A stretch of DNA of 64,000 nucleotides from Acheta domesticus (lineage: Eukaryota; Arthropoda; Insecta; Orthoptera; Gryllidae): NCBI GenBank assembly GCA_031308135.1, contig JAHLJT010009419.1, positions 36,015,221 through 36,079,220 of the forward strand, given 5' to 3'. Position 1 is the stretch's first letter. Each line of letters starts with the position of its first letter. Positions 56,019 through 64,000 of this stretch are shown piece by piece. Made by a program: the position numbers and the translations under genes. The notes under the pieces were generated by a model. That model was given only the letters and a program-made list of their open reading frames with translations, was not told the DNA's origin and did not search any database.

Positions 56019-56303
56019 GAGAATAGAATAGTGTTTTACTTTTTGTTGTTTTATTTTTGGCCCCTTTACAGCCAACTTTTAGTTCTACTATGAATTTTAC
56101 GTGTTTGTTATATATTCTTTCTGTCCTACTACTTGAATACTCGATGTAGAATTCAAGTCTCTCCTTATGTATATGATTTTAATTAGAGGGTAGGCTCCAT
56201 CTGTAACACATACTGAACCTATTCCCTTTTTTAAAATACTTCGACATGGGCGCCAATGACCTTGGCAGTTGAAGCGCCCTCTAAACCTTAATCAATCAAT
56301 CAA

Positions 56304-56315
56304 CCAATTGTTCTA
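56304..56315. repeat. Target-site duplication of the I-like LINE, right copy
   Basis: CCAATTGTTCTA, identical to 50450-50461. Confidence 0.9.
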
Positions 56316-57056
56316 TCCTTCTCTGTTTTCAAAAATTACAATTTTTTTTATTTGTGTCTCACATCGTTAATATTCACATTAGCGGCAAATTGTCCCCTTT
56401 ATTATATTTATGGAAGCATGTGTCTTAAATAATGTCATACAAAGTTTCTCAAAAACTCAACTGTTTTATGTGAAAACTAGCAAAAAATTCCGCATTTTCA
56501 GAAACGCCCAAATGCCATTTTCTCATAAATGGCTCTAAATATTTTCTTCCAACTTTTCGAACGGATAGTGCTAATTCAACTCTTATTTAAAACGCAAGAT
56601 ATTTTGGGTACTTTTTTTTCTTCAAAAATTAACACAAATTATTTCTTTTAAGATCTGTCACGATGTTAATATGCACATTTTCAGCAATTTAATAACACTA
56701 TTTTTTTGGGAGTAAAAGTGCTCAAAATGACTTCTAATGAGGTATTTCGAAAACTGAAAACTTTACTCTGAAGAACTTCAAATTTCGAATTTACGGGTAA
56801 TTTTTAAAAGCCATGTTATTAAAAACTGCTTCTACTTTCCAACGAAAATTGCCATTAATGACGAAGTTTTATTGTTCTTTAATATTTTAAAATAATATTA
56901 CCGTTCTACTATTAGGAAACCGAAATATTAAGAAAATGTAAAAAAAATGGACTTTACGAGGTGATATATGGCAGCTGGCAAGAGTTTAGCTAGCCGTGAC
57001 CAAAAAAATAGAAAACTAATTCTGGAAGGTATGTGCCATTCGGTAGCACAACTAAT
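56316..57056 (+). repeat. AT-rich 1.5-kb repeat, copy 7, right part
   Basis: Continuation of 50100-50461 after the LINE, with the family order preserved. It ends GGAAGGTATGTGCCATTCGG, TAGCACAACTAA and T. Comparison with 23428-23445 shows that the pre-insertion site was continuous. Confidence 0.8.
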
Positions 57057-57745
57057 TTAAAATTGCACATATTGCGCGCATTATTGCGCAAAAACTACTA
57101 AAATTTTCAAACAAATGTACATGAACTTTAAGAAAGAGCTCACTTTTGAAAACAAATTTTAATTGAAGGAAAAAAGCTGTCTTCAATACTGTATTTGGAG
57201 GAAGATGCCGAAAAGAAATTCAAATTTTGCATTTTTACAATATTTGCAATTTTCGAAAATTCAGAGTTAACCGTCAAGACAGGATCTAAGCCATCTTAAC
57301 AAGTGTATTTTACTCCATTCTTACGAAAAACTTAAAGAACAAAATACAGCCGCTTTTGAGAAAATTTTGAAAATATCCAAAGGGCTTCATGTGAAGTACC
57401 CCAAAATTTTGAAGAAAGTTTTGCAAAATCTCAGAGCTTTGACTAGATAGACTAGATGGAAAGGAGCTTCTTCAATTTGGAAAAAATCCTACGAGTGGAT
57501 TAAGCGCTGGGGGTGTTAACAGACGGACGTTTTTCTTTCAATTTTTTTTTCGTATCATAGACCCAAAGAACAGGTATTCTGGCTACATCACTTGTTAGAG
57601 GATTTTTTCTTAATTTATCATCTGGTTTTATCCACTTTTTCGTTATCAGGGCAAGGCAATGAATTTTTTCTGCCAAAAATTCGCCGTTTTTTTGCGCAGC
57701 ATTACATAACTTTCTCTATTCTACGTATAATAGTCCGTTTATACG
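57057..57745 (-). repeat. AT-rich 1.5-kb repeat, partial copy 8
   Basis: Reversed 5' half, from GCACATATTGCGCGCATTAT to TTTATACGTACGTATACGTG. It directly abuts copy 7, so the two lie tail to interior. Confidence 0.75.
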
Positions 57746-58238
57746 TACGTATACGTGAATGTAAAAAAAGAAACAGGGAGGGAAAGAGAGGGAATATACG
57801 GTAGAGTGTGTAGGGGAAACGGGCGTAACTAAGTTTGATAATGAAACATTGTTTTATCGTGTGGTGCTTCTCTCAAAGAGTTTTCCCTACACATGTTATC
57901 ATACAAATCGTTTACAGAAAATAATCTATGTAAGATAGAAAGCTTATATTTTAAGAATAGATTCAGAATACTATTTGCAATAATGTGAAGTTCAATAAAT
58001 ATCCTACAGTTAAAACAAACAGAAATACGTCTTCAACTTTTAAAAAATGTGCAATTTTTAAGCTTTGTAGAAATTTTCATTTGAAAATGGTTAATTTTGA
58101 CTTATTTCTGTTGCGTTTATATACATGCGCTCTTAAGTGGGTTGCCCGGGGACAGTTGGTAGGACACAGCGTTTCGTGTTGCTCAGCTAAATTTATTATT
58201 GCCAATCCTTAACTGATTGTGAAGAGTGGTGTTCGCAG
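57746..58238. other. Intron sequence before GPCR exon 3
   Basis: No gene recognised. A short GA-rich run is at 57770-57810. The acceptor GTTCGCAG at 58231-58238 closes it. Confidence 0.4.
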
Positions 58239-58471
58239 GCGTCCGCAGGGTGCGCGGTCGCGGGAGGGCGGTGGCGGGCGGCGGCGGCAGCGGTGGCGGT
58301 GGCGGCTGATGCTGCTGTACGCGTGGGGGCTGCCCGCTGTGTTCACCGCCGTTTGCATCACCGCTCACCGGTGGAAGTATGAGGCCGAGGAACGCGGCTT
58401 CACCACTCCCACCTTCTTCGAGACCAGAACCTGCTTCGTGGAGTACCATTCCTCGCCCACAGACCTTGAAG
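58239..58471 (+). CDS. Methuselah-like GPCR exon: TM4 and second extracellular loop
   Basis: After GTTCGCAG the single base G completes the codon left by exon 2 (AG|G). The exon starts with a low-complexity Arg/Gly/Trp stretch (RPQGARSREGGGGRRRQRWR), then LMLLYAWGLPAVFTAVCIT (TM4) and a loop with Cys (FFETRTCFVEYHSSPTDLE). 'YAWG.P' is the TM4 signature of methuselah-type receptors. A donor GGTAAAC follows, phase 1. The Arg-rich start corresponds to the second intracellular loop and is expanded compared with the family. The nearby CAG at 58246-58248 would shift the frame, so it is not the acceptor. Confidence 0.82.
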
Positions 58472-58792
58472 GTAAACAAAGCTGGACCAAGAATAATCTA
58501 AATGGGCACTTGTTGTCCTGACTAAGGGACAAAACTTGAGAAAATCAAGCTCAAAGTACTTGAAGCTGCTGAAATAATTGAAAGGCAAAATATGGTCCGC
58601 GAGAATTCCGAGTCCCTTCAATTAAGTTTTTTTATTTATGTCGTTTTATTTTGGTAGTGTAGTATATTATGTTGTCTCCATTTTTCGGGAATTTGTCATT
58701 CAAAATGTTCTAGGTGATGCATGATATGGTGTCGCAAATTAAGAGAATTGTATTAATTTCTATAACTATTGCTTGTGCGTTTTGGGTCGCAG

Positions 58793-58958
58793 GCAATCCT
58801 GTGAAGAGCAGAAAGCTTGGCGCTGTGTACTACTATTACCTGCCGTGCGGGGCGCTGGTGGCGGTCAACGCTCTGTGCCTGGTGATGACGCTGACTCGCA
58901 TCCGCGAATTGCGCAGTGATGCCGTGCGCCTGAAGCAGGAGCCTGGCTTGCTCCAGAG
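58793..58958 (+). CDS. Methuselah-like GPCR exon: TM5
   Basis: Bounded by GGGTCGCAG and GTACTG, 321 bases after the preceding exon; phase 1 in, phase 2 out. It reads G-NPVKSRKLGAVYYYYLPCGA, LVAVNALCLVMTLTRIRELR, then SDAVRLKQEPGLLQR. The hydrophobic run is TM5 and the RIRELR...KQE stretch is the start of the third intracellular loop, as in methuselah-like receptors. TM6 and TM7 must be on a later exon, which I do not find before 64000. The donor (AGAG|GTACTG) is weaker than the others. Confidence 0.82.
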
Positions 58959-58959
58959 G

Positions 58960-61370
58960 TACTGCGCATGCGTTCACACGTACACACAAGCTCTGTACAT
59001 TGAGATGGGTCATTTATAACTAGTGGGCGGATTTTGATGACCTAAAACATCTCCAAAAATTATCAAGAAAATGCTCTTAAAATGTTTTATAAGTGCCCTA
59101 AAAACAAAGAAAATGACGTAAAAAATATTATCAAAACCATTTCAAATGAACAACTGAAGCTGTTGGATGTGTTTCTGATGTAATTGAGGCTTCTTCCTTT
59201 TTTTAAGTGAGCTCAGCTGGCAAACCTTTAGATTGAACTGTTCTTTAAAAGAAAAACTGCCTTTATTTATCGCGAAATCAGTCGAACAGAAAAGCGCCGA
59301 TATGTGTCACAGGAACCTTAGATTACATAGAAATCACAACGGCTAATAATATATGAGCGAAGACATCGATTAGGCTACTCAGGAATTCTGTGGTGAACAT
59401 TTATGGTATCTCGTAATATTGTTTGAAGCAAATATCATTAAAACGATATTAAAATAGATGAAATCAGCAAAAAATGCATTAAAATTACGTAAAATGGCAA
59501 AAACTGACTTAATAGTCGAAATCGAAAAAAATGCAAAAAAATACCTATAAAAATAGGACATTTCCCTTTGTCATAACATAAAATATATTTTATAGTAAAC
59601 GGCATTGTTCCAAAGTGAAAAGAAGAAAGATGACATTTCATCAAAAACTGCCCCGTATTTATGACCATTTGAAGGAAGTCGGCAAAAATATATATATAAA
59701 ATGTTTAGTTCTATTACAAAAATGGCCATAAGGAGATGGTAATGAACTTCATAGTGCAGCAGATAATGGGTTGTTATCGTTAAACTCTACAAGAGGTGTG
59801 CCGTCCGTGGTCCGTCGACTAGAGGATGTAAATTTTGTTTTTGACGATTTCCTAATATGGGGAAATCGGTGACTGAGGGTAAGATTCTTATTTGCGTTGG
59901 CCAACGTAACCACCAAGAAAAGAAACGCTAATGTCTCTTTGTTGAAAAAAGACAATAACATTTAATGAAAGTTGTTCAATACACAAGTTTTAGTTACCCT
60001 CATGATCTTTCGTCAACACAGATGTCACACATTCACCATTTCACCTCGACGATACTAACGTTTAGGGGCTTCCTGTGCCCCCCTTCCCCAACAAAAAACA
60101 CACACCAATTTGAAACACAAAAATAATGGCTTCTACAAAGCACAATCATAACCTAATAACTTATTATAAATATAGCTAACTTCGCTACATGCGAAAACAT
60201 TTACAGTCTTGAGCAATTTAACATTAAGATTCAATGTGACCTTTTACAATACTCCCTTACAAAATGACAAAATACATTAAACATGACAACATTTAGATCA
60301 GTGCGATCTCCCGCCACCATAAGCCACGGAAAACAGTTTTAGAACAATTAAATCAAGCAATTTCGTGATATATGACATGAATCAAAATCCCTGAACTAAA
60401 TGTTCTTGCTTTACAACCACACATGATCTCATTCGTAACCCCAAGACGATTCTGTCATAAACTATTTCCATAATAAGATGATAATGTTCCATTTCTTCCA
60501 CCCAGACTTGCGCAATAAAGTCCATGTCCTCCAACTCCTCCTACTCTTAGCACGAATATTTAATTCACTCAAACTTTCAAAAGAAAACCTTTAACCAAGT
60601 CCCGTTTCTTTCAGTAATTCAGTTAGGTTTGATTAAACTGATTCGGCGACGTAATGACAAGATAACCCGCCAAGGGAGTAATAGTGTAATCTCTTAGGTC
60701 AGTGTCCTCCTTCACCGTGGCGTCACCTTGAGTCGCCGTCTCACCGGCCGCTTCCGCTCCAGCGACGGTCAGTGGTTGCGATAAGCGACAGCGGTCCCTT
60801 CCCGCTACTATAGTAGCCACAGATCAAAGGCCATAGGCCTCACTAGCGGCGGTGGCCGCCCGGTGGCCGCACGGTGGCCGCACATAGCTCGCACACCAAG
60901 ACTATATCCATTCACGATCCAATCACCAATAATATTCTCAGACGCGCCGACAGCACTGAGGCTACTTTCTATTATATTTACGGACATATTCTCAATCATG
61001 GATTACTTCGAAAATAATCTGAGAATCGAGGAATTCGCGGATTAGGTTAATACTCGGATAACTCTCTGTTCGTATTCACAAACCGCGGCCTTGGAGGAAT
61101 ATAAAACAGGAGGGGAAAGTCTCGCTATTTGAGAGTATGGACTAGAGGATTCGCTAGCATCGTTACCATGTGGCGGCATCTACTGTAAGGTTCATGCGTA
61201 ATTTCGAACGCTGCTTCGGTAATTTGCTCGTCAGGTAGAGGTGCGAGCTTGTGAACCTTCTACCGTTCATTCATCCTCGAATTTCATTTCTTGCTGAAGA
61301 AACGGCGATGCTCGTGGCGTTTGTTTGTGAGCGTTGCGAGCGTTGTTTGGCGGTGGACGTCGAGTGTTGC
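58960..61370. other. Intron or intergenic stretch without recognised gene
   Basis: AT-rich with a GC-rich island at 60640-60900 that contains an 11-bp tandem word (GGTGGCCGCAC, about three times, 60850-60882) and TATAAAAC at 61099. Open frames (59749-59961 -, 60623-60820 -) show no domain. No TM6/TM7 coding sequence is seen. Confidence 0.4.
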
Positions 61371-61470
61371 AGATGACAGTGATTAAATGTTGGGGCCAAG
61401 GATGTGCCAATGTTGTTCGGTAGGATAATGGGAATAGAGATTCTTTGTGTTTTCCTCGGAGCCGGGAAGG
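61371..61470 (+). pseudogene. Possible THAP-like first exon, decayed
   Basis: An ATG at 61373 starts MTVIKCWGQGCANVVR, a stop, then DNGNRDSLCFPRSREG, followed by GTAAGTG. The spacing of C....C and the later CFP are reminiscent of a THAP start, and a donor follows. The in-frame stop and absence of a visible second exon keep this weak. Confidence 0.25.
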
Positions 61471-63704
61471 TAAGTGAAATATTTTGAGTTATGATGAGTT
61501 ACTGTAATTGAACGGGATTTCCGTCTAGTATTGTGTCACTTCATATATCGTTCCGTATATTTCAGGTACCTTAAGAGCTTGATGCCATTATTTTATAGGC
61601 CTAAAATTTAATAGTGTACCACCTTGATGCTTAAGAATTTAGGGTGTGGTGTTCCTGCGTTCGATTTTTCAAATACATGTTTTCATTACAGGTGACTTAG
61701 AGGCACCGATTCTGTAACCTGAAGCAAAGAATCCGATCAGCGGGAGAAGTAAGAGAAGAAGAGATCTGAATTGCATGAAAATATCCTTGAGTAATTCACT
61801 TTGGATAAATACCACTGATTCATAAATAAATAGACAAAGCAACGGTAATATTCCAACCTCAATAAATAGATTTTTTTATACACAATTTTGCTCTTTGTGA
61901 CAATCGATTTATAGTATGATTGTGTAGTGTATTAGTAGTTTCATACTCATGACATATGTTGATACTAAAACAAACTTCATCTGATCCAAGAAGTAAATAA
62001 TTTTATTATGTTGATATAAAACCATTTCTGTCAATTTTACCACTTATAAAGTTGATTTGTTTTGTGTTATAACATGAAAATATGGTGGTGATACAATTGT
62101 AATTTTATTAACGCAGATACTAGATTGATATATCAAGAGCTATTTGAATAGTAATTTGGTGTCCACAATACCAAATTATTCTTCTGGATCTCTATTGTAC
62201 CTTTATGATCATGTAAGATTGTTTTCAGAATACATTTTCTGAATACTATAGTTGCCAATTTATTCTCCTCTGCTCAAATTATTTTGTATTCTTTTATATA
62301 GCGCGCAAATATTGGAGTACGTGATGTTATGGAGGTTATTATTTACATTCTATGCCCAAAAAGGAGATCGAATACCGTGCACTTGAGCCAGCTGGTTCAG
62401 CGATCAAGAAGTATCCGTTCTGGCCACAGAGAGCAGTGTTGTCGATTTAACTTCTGTACCTTATTGTAGATGGTGCCACACGAGGTTCCCCTCCTGTTGA
62501 ATATTCCTCCATGCCGCAGTCATCAGAGAATTGGCAAATTCGAGGATTACCCTTGGCCAGAATTTACAGTAAATATGATTGGCTGTGGAGTATCTGGATG
62601 TCGTGGTTCTGTTTGTAAACAATAGCGTTTGAAGTGGCGGTATAACTATCTCCAATGTTATTATATCACTTCGCGTACTGCGCAATGTGTCCATGGTTAA
62701 CCAATGTAACATTTCTACTTAAGGAATTGATATTTTTACAATTGTCAGTGACAAATACGCGAATACTATTGTATGCAAAGTTACAATAGCAAAAAAGAAG
62801 CATGACATAACCTGCAAAAGAATTTCAACGCAGTAAGTAGTGGTCAGCCATAGAGTAAAAATGTATCCTTAGTCTATGGTTCAGCACTTTAAGAACAACT
62901 ATAAAGGCGTGAAAAGAATGGTTTAAAAAGCAGGCGTGATAATAAAGTTCCTATTTACAAGCAGCTATAAGGCTGTACACATAATTGGATATTATAGAAT
63001 TACTGCCATCCGCCCGAAGAACGTACTGCATGTGACTATGATTTGGGATATGAAAAGGCAGTTAATATGACTCAAAGTAAGTGCTTTTGGTTTTATTTAC
63101 GTTGCAAGATTATATTTAATTTTTAAAACAACAGTATTGTCTCCCTATTGAGAGTTTTACAAATATTTTCTATTGATACTTTGTGTTCTGGTGAAGGGGT
63201 GCACGCAAAAGTTGTTTCAGTAGTTTGTAGTGCAACTAATAAAGTAATTTCACCTCATTGGAAGTCGAGGTTATTTTCAAAGGAATCGTGCCACCCTAAA
63301 CACTGGAAATCAAATCAAATCTGATGTCATGGTACATTCAAATGCAAGTAATACTTTCACATTTTTTACAATGAAATGTATAATAAAACATTATGATAAA
63401 CCATGTTCTTTAATAAAACAAAAACAAATTTAGCATAATAGTCATAAAATACAAAGATTGGAAATAATCCTGCCCAAATGTTGTCCAGAGGATACAAAAT
63501 AAAATTTTATTTTTGTTTAATTGTGACATACTGGAATAAATATGAAATATACAAAACATTCTTTTGTTTTCACATAAGATATTCTGAAAATGTTATTTGC
63601 ACATTTTCATGAACTCTAATCCTTAAATGTTCTAATTCATATTTATGTTTTGTGCTTCTCTGAATCCATAGTAATAAACACTTGTATAATGAACTAGTGT
63701 ACTA
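61471..63704. other. AT-rich stretch without a recognised gene
   Basis: Nothing supported. The - strand frame 62461-62712 shows no motif. Confidence 0.4.
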
Positions 63705-64000
63705 CAGAATGGCACAGACTTTCCCTTTTTACTTTTCTATTTCCTTGGGTCTTCGCTAGCTATTCGGAATTGCCACATACTCTTTCTTGCCAGCTACCAT
63801 CTATCACCGCCAAAAGTACATTTTTTTGTCATTTTCTTAATTTTTCGGTTTCCTATTGGTAGAACGAAAATATTAATTTTAGAATATTAAAGAACACAAA
63901 AACCTAGCCGTAAATGGCAATTTTCATTTAAAAATTATGTGCCGTTTAAGAGAAATGGCGTTTTAGCACTACTAAAAATGCGAAATTTGAAGCTCATTTT
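63705..64000 (-). repeat. AT-rich 1.5-kb repeat, copy 9, runs off the window
   Basis: Starts GTACTACAGAATGGCACAGA, CTTTCCC, then CAATTATTCGGTTTCCTATTGG-like family sequence (ATTTTTCGGTTTCCTATTGG). It is the reversed 3' end of the family; the rest lies beyond 64000. Confidence 0.8.

Larger units (their letters stand above)
50462..56303 (+). mobile_element. Young I-clade-like LINE, 5.84 kb, with 12-bp TSD
   Basis: A complete LINE: 5' UTR (50462-51028), ORF1 with three zinc knuckles, ORF2 with endonuclease, reverse transcriptase and RNase H, a 3' UTR (56019 on) and a short AATC-type tail (TTAATCAATCAATCAA near 56289-56302). It is flanked by the 12-bp duplication CCAATTGTTCTA. An RNase H domain after the reverse transcriptase, together with three CCHC knuckles in ORF1, is the arrangement of the I element and relatives; assignment to a precise clade needs a tree. 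One coding frameshift separates ORF2 into two frames, and ORF2 lacks an ATG near its start. The exact duplication and few lesions indicate a recent insertion. Confidence 0.9.

Noticed and set aside
58246..58248. Alternative acceptor CAG for the TM4 exon
   Set aside because: Using it would shift the frame relative to exon 2 and lose TM4; the upstream CAG at 58236-58238 fits the phase.
60623..60820. GC-rich - frame as a gene or as TM6-TM7 of the receptor
   Set aside because: Not hydrophobic enough for a membrane segment, on the wrong strand for the receptor, and no splice context.
1..64000. tRNA, rRNA and small nuclear RNA genes
   Set aside because: I scanned by eye for tRNA-like box A/B pairs and rRNA cores and found none I could support; a covariance-model search was not possible.

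Overview
This is an insect-type nuclear genome window: AT-rich, intron-dominated and packed with transposon remains, with one recognisable host gene. That gene, on the + strand, is a methuselah-like (family B) GPCR. Four exons are visible, at 21635-21827, 46299-46377, 58239-58471 and 58793-58958. They encode TM1 to TM5 in order, and the intron phases (1, 2, 1) match at every junction. The extracellular N-terminus (5' exons) and TM6-TM7 (3' exons) are not in the window. The introns are about 24.5 kb, 11.9 kb and 0.3 kb, so nearly everything else lies inside or beside this gene. The gene points to an arthropod with a large genome; the sequence does not fix the order.

Layout. 1-4.4 kb: AT-rich sequence with a 302-bp hAT-like MITE (8-bp target duplication) and a purine-rich tract. 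4.4-10.9 kb: a copy of an AT-rich noncoding repeat, then a head-to-tail chain on the - strand of three retrotransposon pieces with restriction-like endonucleases, joined through (TAA)n tracts. 15.8-19.8 kb: a nearly full-length but broken copy of the same family, bracketed by (TAA)n on both sides; this fits the Dong/R4 type of TAA-targeted element. 20.5-21.65 kb: a 124-bp tandem array that runs straight into the first GPCR exon. 21.9-28.6 kb: GA-tailed repeats, an LTR-like promoter block and a pair of about 390-bp inverted repeats. 28.6-36.6 kb: two parts of jockey-like elements and a decayed ORF of a type repeated in arthropod genomes. 40.2-41.9 kb: a 1.64-kb transposon with 32-bp inverted ends and a 7-bp target duplication; its only gene is a three-exon THAP protein. 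50.46-56.30 kb: a young I-clade-like LINE with a 12-bp target duplication and one coding frameshift, inserted into an older repeat copy. 57-64 kb: more repeat copies and the two last visible GPCR exons.

The main repeated theme is an AT-rich family of 1.4-1.6 kb (nine copies or pieces, both strands) with no coding capacity. It has a GTATACGTACGTATAC-type palindrome at one end and a small hairpin followed by CTAG/CTAA at the other. No tRNA, rRNA or CRISPR was found. All homology statements are by eye and from memory; no search was run.
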